From contig LVAQ01000009.1 of the NCBI GenBank assembly GCA_001604105.1, positions 1 to 64,000 on the forward strand: a DNA stretch of 64,000 nucleotides, written 5' to 3'. The notes under the pieces are model-generated. The model did not search any database. It saw only the letters and a program-made list of their open reading frames with translations, and was not told where the DNA came from. The translations under genes were made by a program, and so were the position numbers. Shown piece after piece: positions 17,798 through 26,132 of this stretch. Numbering within the stretch: position 1 is the stretch's first letter; every line of letters begins with the position of its first letter. The DNA comes from Clostridiales bacterium Firm_11 (GTDB lineage Bacteria > Bacillota > Clostridia > Christensenellales > Aristaeellaceae).

Positions 17798-17830
17798 AAA
17801 AACGCTTCCCACGCGCAAGCAGGAAGCGTT
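17798..17830 (-). terminator. Rho-independent terminator after wecB
   Basis: Minus-strand AACGCTTCC (17830-17822) pairs with GGAAGCGTT (17809-17801), followed by TTTT. It closes the polysaccharide transcript that ends with wecB. Confidence 0.8.
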
Positions 17831-17864
17831 CATGATTAATCATTGTTGATTGTCGAAAATCCTG

Positions 17865-18950
17865 TTACACAGAAGGTATCCCCTGATCCAGCCGCGCCAC
17901 CACCTTTTCGCAGGCGTGACCGTCCCCGAAAGGGTTATCCGTCGTAGGCCATGTGGGCGTAAGCGTAAGCTTGCCGGCAATATCCGCCGCATCCGCCGAG
18001 GCCAGCACATTGCAGTTGCCCACCATGGTTTCCGGCCATACGGCATGGTCAAACACCGTAACACACGGCACGCCTGCAAAAAACGCCTCACGCTGCACGC
18101 CGCCCGAATCCGTCACGATGCGCTGCGCTGCGGCCACCAGCGCCACCGATTGCAGGTAGCCAAGCGGGCTGAGCAGCTTCACCTTGGTGAGCCGCAGCGA
18201 ATCGCGCAGCCGCAGCGCGGCCTCGCGGTTACGCGGGTGCACGGGGTACAGGGTTGGCGCGTCCTGCCCCTCCATCGCAAGCAAAATCTGTGCCAGCACG
18301 GCGTCATCACGCGTGTTTTCTTCGCGATGGCAGGTCAGGTAAAAAAAGCGCGAAGGCATCGCGATTTCCTGCCCATCCAGCCCCGGGAGCGTACGCTGTG
18401 GCTGGTCGCCTGCTTTTGCGCGGTAGAAACGAAACGCGTCCAGCATCGGATCCCCAACCCAGCAGGCGCGCTCGCCCAGCCCTTCCCGCGTAAGCGACGC
18501 CATGGCGCTGGGCACACAGGCAAAAAGCAGCGTCGCCATGTGATCGGTCAGGATGCGGTTGATCTCCTCGGGATTAGCCATGGTGCCCAGGCGGTTGCCC
18601 GCCTCCACGTGCAAAATGGGGATATGTAGCTTGACCGCCGCCAGCGCGGCCGCCAAGGTGGAATTGGTATCGCCGTATACCAGCAGCGCGTCCGGCGCTT
18701 CCCGCAGCAGCACCGCCTCAATGGCGGTGAGCATGCGCGCGGTCATCTCTGCATGCGTACCGCCGGAGATTCCCAGATCATACGCTGGCTTGGGAATGTG
18801 CAGCTCGCGAAAGAAAACGTCGCTCATCTGCGGATCATAATGCTGGCCGGTATGCACCAGAACCTCGGTATGCGCCCTGCGCAGTACGCGGCTCATGGCT
18901 GCCGCCTTGATGAACTGCGGCCGAGCGCCTACCACGGTCACGATTTTCAT
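17865..18950 (-). CDS. wecB: Non-hydrolysing UDP-GlcNAc 2-epimerase
   Basis: 361 residues from the ATG at 18950; the longer frame to 18995 has no supporting signal. The family markers are present: KIVTVVGARPQFIKAAA at the N-terminus, HTGQHYDPQMSDVFF, VYGDTNSTLA, HVEAGNR, FLTCHREEN-like YLTCHREENT and TDSGGVQREA. The enzyme interconverts UDP-GlcNAc and UDP-ManNAc, or acts on a related 6-deoxy sugar if it is a CapG-type enzyme working with the 4,6-dehydratase. It is the last gene of the polysaccharide cluster, 178 bp behind the glycosyltransferase gene, and a terminator follows. Confidence 0.93.
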   Translation of the reverse strand: MKIVTVVGARPQFIKAAAMSRVLRRAHTEVLVHTGQHYDPQMSDVFFRELHIPKPAYDLGISGGTHAEMTARMLTAIEAVLLREAPDALLVYGDTNSTLAAALAAVKLHIPILHVEAGNRLGTMANPEEINRILTDHMATLLFACVPSAMASLTREGLGERACWVGDPMLDAFRFYRAKAGDQPQRTLPGLDGQEIAMPSRFFYLTCHREENTRDDAVLAQILLAMEGQDAPTLYPVHPRNREAALRLRDSLRLTKVKLLSPLGYLQSVALVAAAQRIVTDSGGVQREAFFAGVPCVTVFDHAVWPETMVGNCNVLASADAADIAGKLTLTPTWPTTDNPFGDGHACEKVVARLDQGIPSV

Positions 18951-19128
18951 GGTTTGCCCCCCTATGCACCCGGGTAAGCGCCGCGCAAAAGTCATTCGCG
19001 TTCGCCTGCGCAGCGCATGCTCAATTCAGGTATAAAATCTTGCAATGATGCGGTGATTCCACTGTTTTACGTACCCGGATCGACCATGGCCGCCTCACCC
19101 GCCGCAAAGGCATCGCATGAGCGATAGC

Positions 19129-20499
19129 CTAGATATTATCGATCAAACGCGCAAACATTCTGGCGATGTTCTGGTAATCATACCCCGCCAGCGCATTGGC
19201 ATCGGGCTTGAACTGTATGGGCTCGCCCGCCAGGCGCGCCGTATACAGCGCAAGCAGATAGGCCTTCAGGCTGGGCGCATCCTGCGCCGCGTTCGCGTGT
19301 TCATAGACCACGCCGGTGCGGGTTTCCTCGATGATCTTCCGCGCATCGCTGTGGGGCACATCCCCGTTTACACAGCAGATAATGGGCCGCTCCGCCATCA
19401 GATACTCCATCAGCTTGCCCGTTACGCGACCCGTCTGCTTGCTACTGTTCCACGTGGCCGCCATGAGCGCATCTGCCGCACGCTGCAGCCCGATGCTCCG
19501 CGCGCGGGGGACAAATCCGTGATCCGTTACGGTATCCGCCAGCCCGTAGCGCGCCGCGGCAGCCCGAAACGCAGCCCCTTCACGCCCCGCGTAATGAAAG
19601 CGCAGGCGCGCGGGGTTACACAGCCCTTGCGCTATCAAGGTGTGAAACGCCGCAAAAACCGGGCTAACATCGGCGGTTTCCGGGTAAACATGCCCGCAGT
19701 AAACCAGATTGAGCACATCCTGCGCCAAAGTAACCCGATCCCGCGTTTCCCTGTCCTCGCGGTCATACCCATTGGGGATCACATGCCCGAACGCCGCAAG
19801 GCGCATCATTTCCAAAAAGCCCTGGGATACGGCGGTGATCGCATCCGCGTGTTTGCGAACCAGCAGTGTAAAGCGGCGTTTATAGCCGTTGAGCCACGGG
19901 AAGGGCACGCGTACTTCATCCCGGAAATCCGCGATCCATCGCTCGGCAATGCCGGCGGCTTTCGCTTTGCGGGCGATGGTATGCACGCTGTGCGGGCCAT
20001 ATGTGGAAATAACCACATCATAATGACTATGCATCGCATGCAGTTCCCGCAGGCAGGCGCGGGCAAACGCCGCATCCGCCGTGAAGGTAAGCCATAGGTA
20101 CAGTGCGTCAAGCAGACGCGCGCGCCAATTCTTTGCGGGCGGGGTGCTTGCCGCAGGTTTCGGCGCCGCCGTGCTTTCTCCGGCGCGCGGCTTTTCAATC
20201 CCTGCTGTTTTTTCAGGCAGCAGCGGGCGCTCGGTCAGCGCCGGTAGGGTTGCGGATGTCTCCCCTCGCTCTTTCCACCAACGCAGCAGGCTGTGTTCCC
20301 GAACGACGCGTATCTCCGCGATCTCAACCATATCATTCGACAGGGCAGGGTCACGCTTTTTTGAGAAGGGTTTGGCGCAAAGCACCGTGACTTCATATCC
20401 AAGCCGCGTCAGGTATTTGGCGAGTTTGGTGGGGCGTACCGCGCCGATTGCGTTTTGCGGCGCATAGTAGTAACTCACAAGCAACACGCGTTGTGCCAT
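19129..20499 (-). CDS. Glycosyltransferase, GT4-like, with disordered insert
   Basis: 456 residues from the ATG at 20499 (AAAGGAG upstream). The N-terminal VLLVSYYYAPQNAIGAVRPTKLAKYL is the acceptor-binding start of GT-B glycosyltransferases of the WbuB/WcaI kind. A Pro/Ala-rich insert (about residues 95-130) separates it from the rest. The C-terminal domain has NLVYCGHVYP, YAGREG and a GRVTGKLMEYLMAERPI segment with the conserved Glu. It should add a sugar from a nucleotide donor to a lipid-linked intermediate at the inner face of the membrane. The donor is unknown. Confidence 0.85.
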   Translation of the reverse strand: MAQRVLLVSYYYAPQNAIGAVRPTKLAKYLTRLGYEVTVLCAKPFSKKRDPALSNDMVEIAEIRVVREHSLLRWWKERGETSATLPALTERPLLPEKTAGIEKPRAGESTAAPKPAASTPPAKNWRARLLDALYLWLTFTADAAFARACLRELHAMHSHYDVVISTYGPHSVHTIARKAKAAGIAERWIADFRDEVRVPFPWLNGYKRRFTLLVRKHADAITAVSQGFLEMMRLAAFGHVIPNGYDREDRETRDRVTLAQDVLNLVYCGHVYPETADVSPVFAAFHTLIAQGLCNPARLRFHYAGREGAAFRAAAARYGLADTVTDHGFVPRARSIGLQRAADALMAATWNSSKQTGRVTGKLMEYLMAERPIICCVNGDVPHSDARKIIEETRTGVVYEHANAAQDAPSLKAYLLALYTARLAGEPIQFKPDANALAGYDYQNIARMFARLIDNI

Positions 20500-20564
20500 A
20501 TGCTCGCTCCTTTCCATCCGGTCTTGGGCTGCGCAAGCTTCGCGCGCACTATGCCCCCATGCCA

Positions 20565-20580
20565 ACCGTGCCGGCACGGT
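20565..20580. repeat. Perfect 16-bp palindrome between glycosyltransferase genes
   Basis: ACCGTGCCGGCACGGT is fully self-complementary. It sits in the 174-bp gap between two glycosyltransferase genes, 66 bp upstream of the start at 20499. It could be a regulator site or a processing hairpin. Confidence 0.5.
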
Positions 20581-20673
20581 GCGCGGTACCCACGCTCAGC
20601 AACCGAAATGAAGCCGTGGATTCCGGTTTGCCGTGCCAACCTTGCATGGCATGGTGTAGCTTTCCTTGCCCCT

Positions 20674-21924
20674 TCAGCCAGGCAGTTCCCCCACGCGCTC
20701 CGCCAGCGCCCCGGCAAACAGCTTTGCCAGCAGCACGCCGCTCTGGCAGCGCTCCTGCCATCGAAGCTGCGCGGCTTCCCGCAGGGCTTGCGCCTGCGCT
20801 AAGGGTAACGCGGCCATGGCGGCAAGCGCGTCACGCACCGCCTGCACCCCGCCTCCCGGCGCGTACAGAAAGCCGATTTGCGCATCGACCAGTTCCGCGA
20901 TGCCGCCCACGTCCGGCGCGATGATTGGCACGCCCGCGCGCATCGCCTCCATGATGGATACGGGCACGCCTTCGCTGCGGCTGGTGTTCACAAACACATC
21001 AAACGGACGCTCCGCAAAGATGGCCTGTACCTGCTGTGCCGGAACGGCTCCTGTGATTTCAACGTGGATATCATCCCTGCCGCCCAGCATTTGCGCCGCG
21101 TACGCGCGCACGGCTGCCTCCTGCTCCCCGCCCCCGATGTGCAGCCACGAAAGCCGCCCGCCGCGCCACCTGGCAAGCGCATCAATGAGCAGCGGAATCT
21201 GCTTGATGGGCAGCATGTTTGCGCAGCTCACCACGCGAAACACCCCATCCCCATACACTGGCGGGTCAAAACGCTTCAGGATCTGCTCCCCTGCCGAACC
21301 CATCGGCAGCACGCGCACCTTACCCTCCGGAAACGGCGCGCAGGCGAGCAGTCGCGCCATGGCGTCACGGCTGATGGGGTAAACGCCGTCCAGCACGCGC
21401 CCGATTTTTTCCTTCATCAGGTAGGGATTCATGGGGTTGCGCGCGATATCGATATCAAAAGCATGCCCGCGCGCCACCGCATGTGCCATCGGGTGTTTTT
21501 CCCTGAGCAGGGCGGCGGCATAAGCATCATAGCTCATCCAAAAGGCATAAAGCGTTGCCGCCTGCCCCGCGTGTAGATAGGGTTTCGCCCAGTTTGCCAG
21601 CGTTCGCCCCCGCACGGCAAACATCATCACCTTAGCAGCGTTTACAGCGTTCAACTTACCGTCCCGTTTCAGGTGCGCAATCTCCCGCCATACATCGCGG
21701 CTCAGGGGCGCAGTCAGCATTGCTCGTAGCCTGCCGCAAAACGGTCTGGTAAGCCTTATGGGCGTTTCGCCCTTGCCCGTAACTACGCCCACCCCCGCGT
21801 GGCCGCACACGATCACACGGTCAAAATGCGCGGTAAGCCACGGCAGTTCCTGGTACAGAAACGCGCCGGGCACGCCCGCGGCGTCCGTCGCGCAGGTGCT
21901 CAGGTATACCAACGTGCCGCTCAT
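20674..21924 (-). CDS. Glycosyltransferase family 4 protein
   Basis: 416 residues. The Rossmann-like C-terminal half carries the GT4 signature: VVSCANMLPIKQIPLLIDAL, LSWLHIGGGEQE and then VNTSRSEGVPVSIMEAMRAG, the E-x7-E motif region that holds the nucleotide-sugar. The N-terminal half (LVYLSTCATDAAGVPGAFLYQEL) fits a sugar acceptor domain. The start codon overlaps the stop of the upstream glycosyltransferase gene by 4 bp (ATGA), so the two are translated together. It builds part of the repeat unit of the surface polysaccharide; the sugar is unknown. Confidence 0.87.
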   Translation of the reverse strand: MSGTLVYLSTCATDAAGVPGAFLYQELPWLTAHFDRVIVCGHAGVGVVTGKGETPIRLTRPFCGRLRAMLTAPLSRDVWREIAHLKRDGKLNAVNAAKVMMFAVRGRTLANWAKPYLHAGQAATLYAFWMSYDAYAAALLREKHPMAHAVARGHAFDIDIARNPMNPYLMKEKIGRVLDGVYPISRDAMARLLACAPFPEGKVRVLPMGSAGEQILKRFDPPVYGDGVFRVVSCANMLPIKQIPLLIDALARWRGGRLSWLHIGGGEQEAAVRAYAAQMLGGRDDIHVEITGAVPAQQVQAIFAERPFDVFVNTSRSEGVPVSIMEAMRAGVPIIAPDVGGIAELVDAQIGFLYAPGGGVQAVRDALAAMAALPLAQAQALREAAQLRWQERCQSGVLLAKLFAGALAERVGELPG

Positions 21925-23060
21925 GGATAAACCCTCCCGAGCACTTGGGCAAACACGCCTTCCCAGCTGAGGTTGCGCACGGCGTGGTCACGCATGCGCA
22001 GAGGCGCATCCGCGTCCTGCTTCGCGCGCTGTGCAAAAGCGACTACCTCGGCCATATCGATGGGCGTATCGTCATTGGGTACGCGCAGGGCAAAGGCCGC
22101 GTCCTCCGGCAAGGCGGGGTCTTCCACCGCAGTCAGGAAAGGCAGCCCGCGCGCCATATACTCCCGCAGCTTCAGGGTTGTGCCCACCGCCAGCCCATAG
22201 CGGTACATGCCCAGGCTTCCCACGCCGATATCGCTCATGGCCACCACGCGCTCCAGCGCTTCGCCATACAGCGCGCCGTGGAAGGTAACACGATCCGTTA
22301 TCCCAAGCGTTTCGGCAAGGCGTTTCCATGCAGCCAGAGAGCCGTCCCCATCGCCGCCCACAAAATCGATGCGCACCTGCGCCTCCCCTTGATAGCTGGC
22401 CAACGCGCTAAGGATGCGGTCATACCCGTGCCAGCCGCTCATGCTGGCCAGCGCCAGCAGGCGGATGGTCGCATCCGCCGTGTTGGGGGCATGCAGCGGC
22501 AACCGTTCCACCGCGACGCCGTTGACGATGTTCATGGCAGGTCTGCCATGGAGCATTCCGTCCACACACGGCGCACCGATGAGCGTAAAGAGATCCACCA
22601 TCGGCTGAATCCTGCGCAGAATGGAATCCGAAAAGCGGAACACCTGCCTGCGCAGGAAAAAACGGTCGTTCTCGGCCTGGCAGGGATAGGTGGGATATTC
22701 CATGACCACCTTGCCCCCCTGTGCTTTGACCCTGCGAATGGTTCGGGGCGCACCCCAGAAGGTGGGCATATAGCGCAGGTAGAGCACATCCACATGGATA
22801 CGCCCAAGCGCTCTGCGCACCGCCGCCATCAGATCGGGGAAGATCGCCGTATGGTCGTACCCGGGCATCGCTGCCAGCCAGCCGCGTTTGAGCAGGACGC
22901 GCGAGCCATCGCCCACAAGCCACAACCCGCGCTGATCCCAGCCAATGTGATAGGCATCCCACCCCAAAGCGCGCGCGGCGGCCAGTTGGCCGTCAAACTT
23001 GGCTTTCAGGTTCTCGCTGCGGTGCAGCGGGTATTTCATCACAAAAAGAATCGTGGGCAT
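21921..23060 (-). CDS. Glycosyltransferase, GT-B fold
   Basis: 379 residues. It begins ILFVMKYPLHRSENLKAKFDGQL, resembling capsule glycosyltransferases, and carries a donor-side block ALASMSGWHGYDRILSALA, RIDFVGGDGDGS and GSLGMYRYGLAVGTTLKLREYMARGLPF, where the conserved Lys/Glu pair binds the nucleotide sugar. It lacks the long E-x7-E consensus of its neighbours, so it belongs to a more distant GT4-like subgroup. It overlaps both neighbours by 1-4 bp within the operon. Confidence 0.8.
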   Translation of the reverse strand: MPTILFVMKYPLHRSENLKAKFDGQLAAARALGWDAYHIGWDQRGLWLVGDGSRVLLKRGWLAAMPGYDHTAIFPDLMAAVRRALGRIHVDVLYLRYMPTFWGAPRTIRRVKAQGGKVVMEYPTYPCQAENDRFFLRRQVFRFSDSILRRIQPMVDLFTLIGAPCVDGMLHGRPAMNIVNGVAVERLPLHAPNTADATIRLLALASMSGWHGYDRILSALASYQGEAQVRIDFVGGDGDGSLAAWKRLAETLGITDRVTFHGALYGEALERVVAMSDIGVGSLGMYRYGLAVGTTLKLREYMARGLPFLTAVEDPALPEDAAFALRVPNDDTPIDMAEVVAFAQRAKQDADAPLRMRDHAVRNLSWEGVFAQVLGRVYP

Positions 23061-24190
23061 TATGTCGCCTCCCGCTTATCAAGCTGCGCAAGGTAGAGCC
23101 GCGCCATCCGCTCCTCCACCACGGGCAGGCTGTAGGCTTTGATAGCCTCGCGGTTATGCGCGCCCATGGCGGCGGCCATCTCCGCATCCTGCAAAATGCG
23201 CGTAAGCGCGGCTGCCATGGCCGCCGCATCCATCGGCGCGCACAGGTAGCCGCCTACGCCATCCGTAATCAAATCGGTATTGCCACGCACGCGGGATACC
23301 ACGCACGCAAGCCCCGCCGCCATCGCCTCCATGAGCGATACCGGCAATCCCTCCTGCAGGGAGGGGAACAAAAACGCGTCCGCTGCGCCCAGCAGCGCCG
23401 CCACATCCCGTCTGAAGCCCAAAAAGAGTACCCTGTGCGCAACCCCAAGGTGCTTCGCCTGCGCCATCAGCGCCTGCGTCTGCTCCCCTACGCCGCAGAA
23501 AATCAGCGTCGCCTCCGGCGCAGCCGCAATGGCATGCAGGCAGGTCGCATGGTTCTTGCGCGGGATGTGTTCTCCAACAGTCATCACGACTTTTGCATCC
23601 GTCGCAAGCCCCAGCGACGCGCGAACGGCGGCGCGCTCCACAGGTGCGCCAAAACGGGCGGTATCCACGCCCACCCCCGCCACCAGCGCGGTTTCCCGCG
23701 CGTGAAACCGCAATGCGCGGGCATAATCCTGCGCGTTGATGGTTACAAGCAGATCGGTAAAGCGGGAAAGCATACGCTCAGCGGGGTAGAACAGCAGCCA
23801 GTTGGGCAGCGGCGCACCATCATAAAAATGAAAGCCATGCGCGGTATACATCACGCGTGTGCCGCGCCTTCGCGCATCCCGCGCCGCCAAACGCGTAAGG
23901 CTTCCGCCCACGGGGGTATGGCAATGGATGAGCGCGTAGTCCTGCGTATCGATCAGCGTTTTCAGCTGCCGGTACACCCCGCGGTTGCCCGGGTGGAGCG
24001 GAGAGCGCTCAAAGGGCATGTCAAGATAGCGATCACAGTAGGGCACGACCGGGGTTTCTTCCTCCGTGTCATTGCGGGCACAGCAGTGCACCTCATACCC
24101 CTGCTCCTGAAACCACCGCATATAGGGCAGGTGGAACACCAGAATATGCCCGCGCAGCACCGTGGCCGCGAACAGCACCTTCTCCTTCAT
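23060..24190 (-). CDS. Glycosyltransferase family 4 protein (EpsD-like)
   Basis: 376 residues. The N-terminus (KVLFAATVLRGHILVFHLPYMRWFQEQGYEV) and IHCHTPVGGSLTRLAAR are typical of EpsD/CapM-like enzymes. The donor domain contains MTVGEHIPRKNHATCLHAIA, LIFCGVGE and PSLQEGLPVSLMEAMAAG with the E-x7-E motif. It should add GlcNAc, GalNAc or a related sugar to the growing lipid-linked unit; the exact sugar is not readable. It shares a 4-bp ATGA overlap with the upstream sugar reductase gene. Confidence 0.9.
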   Translation of the reverse strand: MKEKVLFAATVLRGHILVFHLPYMRWFQEQGYEVHCCARNDTEEETPVVPYCDRYLDMPFERSPLHPGNRGVYRQLKTLIDTQDYALIHCHTPVGGSLTRLAARDARRRGTRVMYTAHGFHFYDGAPLPNWLLFYPAERMLSRFTDLLVTINAQDYARALRFHARETALVAGVGVDTARFGAPVERAAVRASLGLATDAKVVMTVGEHIPRKNHATCLHAIAAAPEATLIFCGVGEQTQALMAQAKHLGVAHRVLFLGFRRDVAALLGAADAFLFPSLQEGLPVSLMEAMAAGLACVVSRVRGNTDLITDGVGGYLCAPMDAAAMAAALTRILQDAEMAAAMGAHNREAIKAYSLPVVEERMARLYLAQLDKREAT

Positions 24191-25041
24191 GCGCCTACCT
24201 CCGTACGGTGGATGGTTTCGGCAAAAGGCAGCTCTCTATCCGGGCGGAAGGCAAGGCTCATCTGCTGATCATAGGTAAGCGAGCCGAACACCTTGCCAAC
24301 CGTACCGCCGCGCTTTGCCAGCATACGCAATAAGCCGCCCAGGCCGCGCGGCTGCCACAACCGCCTGCCGTGCGCCAGCGAAATCTGCCGCGCAAGCTCA
24401 TGGGTGCGCACATATTCGGCATTCTGCGGAAAGAACAACCCGCCCGTTCCGCTTTCCAGCAGTTTTTCCAAAAACGCGCATAACGTATCGATGTAGAGCA
24501 TGCTGCGCGCATTGTTCACATAGGGAAACAGCGGCAGTTTTTGGAGCAGCTGCGAAAGGCGCGGATAGTTGCCGCGGCACGCATGGCCGTAGATCATCGG
24601 CGGCCGAAGGATTGCTACGGAAAACCCTTCCCCCGCAAGCGAGCGCAACGCCTCTTCTGCCGCAAGCTTGCTCTTGCCGTACGCCGTGTTAGGGTTCGGG
24701 CGTGTTTTTTGCATAATATGCCCAACTGTAAGCCCATATACGCTCATGGAGCTGAAAAAAACAAACTGGCTTACGCCCGCTTCCTTTGCCGCACGCGCAA
24801 CCGCCACCGCCAGTTTGTGATTAACCTGATCATACTGGGTCTCGTTGTGCGACGTTTCCCGTTGATGGGCGATGCCCGCCACCATCACCACCGCGTCAAA
24901 TCCGCCAAATGCGAATGCTTTCCATGTTTCATTCTGCACATCCAGCGTTTCACAGATAAAACGCTCCGGCATGATATCCAGCCAGCGCGAGAGGTTTTCG
25001 CCAATATAGCTGCCTGCGCCGGCGATCAACACCCGTTTCAT
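24187..25041 (-). CDS. NAD-dependent sugar epimerase/reductase (extended SDR)
   Basis: 284 residues. The NAD-binding GAGSYIG (about 8-14), FFSSMSVYG and the catalytic YGKSK (YxxxK) place it in the extended short-chain dehydrogenases. The order 'initiating sugar transferase + small SDR' is the same as in loci where the SDR reduces the 4-keto-6-deoxy sugar made by a 4,6-dehydratase (WbpV-like). With the CapE-like gene at 13.7 kb this is a reasonable, but inferred, role: UDP-4-keto-6-deoxy-HexNAc reduction to a QuiNAc/FucNAc-type sugar. It is coupled on both sides by 4-bp overlaps. Confidence 0.82.
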   Translation of the reverse strand: MKRVLIAGAGSYIGENLSRWLDIMPERFICETLDVQNETWKAFAFGGFDAVVMVAGIAHQRETSHNETQYDQVNHKLAVAVARAAKEAGVSQFVFFSSMSVYGLTVGHIMQKTRPNPNTAYGKSKLAAEEALRSLAGEGFSVAILRPPMIYGHACRGNYPRLSQLLQKLPLFPYVNNARSMLYIDTLCAFLEKLLESGTGGLFFPQNAEYVRTHELARQISLAHGRRLWQPRGLGGLLRMLAKRGGTVGKVFGSLTYDQQMSLAFRPDRELPFAETIHRTEVGA

Positions 25042-25664
25042 GGCTCCTCCTTCGTCCTTTTGGCCGCGTAATGCTTGCCTTCCCTGCCTTCGGCAATGCC
25101 ATCGGCATTAAAAACCTTCACAATGGTCAGTACAAAGCATTTCACATCCAGCCCAAAGCTAATATTCTGCGCATATTCGCCATCCCGCAGCGCCTTTTTA
25201 TCAATGGCAAGCTCGTCCCGCCCATTGACCTGCGCCCAGCCGCTTAAGCCGGGCAGCACATCGTTTGCGCTGTACAAATCGCGGTAGGCAATCAAATCAT
25301 CCTGATTCCACAGGGCTGGACGCGGGCCGATGATGGACATCTGCCCCAGCAGAATGTTGACCAGCTGGGGAAGCTCATCCAGGCTGGTTTTGCGCAGCAC
25401 ACGCCCAACGCGCGTGATGTAGCTTACGGATTGGTTCAACTGATGGGTGGGCACATCCCGCGGGGTATCGATGCGCATCGTGCGGAACTTGAGTATTTCA
25501 AACAAGACTTTGTTCTTACCAACGCGCTTCTGCCGAAACAGGACGGGTCCTCTGGAGTCCAGCTTGATCAGCACCGCCAACACCACAAACAGCGGACTGA
25601 GCACGATCAATCCCGCCACGGTGATGACCACGTCCAGCGCGCGCTTAACAAACCTTTGGTACAT
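25038..25664 (-). CDS. Initiating undecaprenyl-phosphate sugar transferase
   Basis: 208 residues, the short PglC/EpsL-type form. One N-terminal membrane or re-entrant helix (VITVAGLIVLSPLFVVLAVLI) is followed by the conserved core: FRQKRVGKN, ILKFRTMR, LRKTSLDELPQLVNILLG (with the catalytic Asp-Glu dyad), MSIIGPRPAL and PGLSGWAQVNGRD. It transfers a sugar-1-phosphate from a UDP-sugar to undecaprenyl phosphate, the first step of assembly of the surface glycan. It is the first gene of the polysaccharide operon and lies 66 bp after comEA, so read-through from the cysteine operon is possible. Confidence 0.93.
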   Translation of the reverse strand: MYQRFVKRALDVVITVAGLIVLSPLFVVLAVLIKLDSRGPVLFRQKRVGKNKVLFEILKFRTMRIDTPRDVPTHQLNQSVSYITRVGRVLRKTSLDELPQLVNILLGQMSIIGPRPALWNQDDLIAYRDLYSANDVLPGLSGWAQVNGRDELAIDKKALRDGEYAQNISFGLDVKCFVLTIVKVFNADGIAEGREGKHYAAKRTKEEP

Positions 25665-25730
25665 GAGGTCGCTCCTCCCATGCGCAGCATGCGCGTATGG
25701 CCTTCACTAGGCGCTGCGGCTCTGCCGCGC

Positions 25731-26132
25731 TCAAGGCATCGATTGCCCCGCAGGAAAACGAAACTGCGAAGCGATTTTGTCGAAAGTTTTACCCCCGATG
25801 CCTTTAACGGTCAGCATATCCTCCGGAAAGTAAAATATACCGTTGGTGTCCCGTTCGGTAAGGATGGCCTGCGCCAGCGCGGGCCCAATGCCGGATACCG
25901 TCATCAGCTCATCCTCCTGCGCCGTGTTCACGTCTACAGCGCCTGCGCGGTACCCTGTGCCGGAACGCGGCGGCGCATGGATTTGCGCGGGGGTGTTCTG
26001 TGGCGGCGGCACCAGCGTCACCAAGGTTGAAAAGGCTTCCTGCCTCCGGTTTGCGGCAAGCAAGGCGATGCCCGCGGCCAGCGCAAGCAGCGCGCACAGG
26101 GCGGCCAGCGCCAAACGCGCGCGGGCGCTCAT
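25731..26132 (-). CDS. ComEA-like helix-hairpin-helix protein
   Basis: 133 residues. One N-terminal membrane helix (LALAALCALLALAAGIALLAA) is followed by a short Pro-rich linker and two helix-hairpin-helix motifs: VDVNTAQEDELMTVSGIGPALAQAI and FPEDMLTVKGIGGKTFDKI. This is the DNA-binding domain of ComEA, the surface DNA receptor for natural transformation. It lacks the longer N-terminal SLBB-like domain of B. subtilis ComEA, and no comEB/comEC is adjacent, so a role in DNA uptake is possible but unproven. It starts within the cysS stop (4-bp overlap). Confidence 0.82.
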   Translation of the reverse strand: MSARARLALAALCALLALAAGIALLAANRRQEAFSTLVTLVPPPQNTPAQIHAPPRSGTGYRAGAVDVNTAQEDELMTVSGIGPALAQAILTERDTNGIFYFPEDMLTVKGIGGKTFDKIASQFRFPAGQSMP

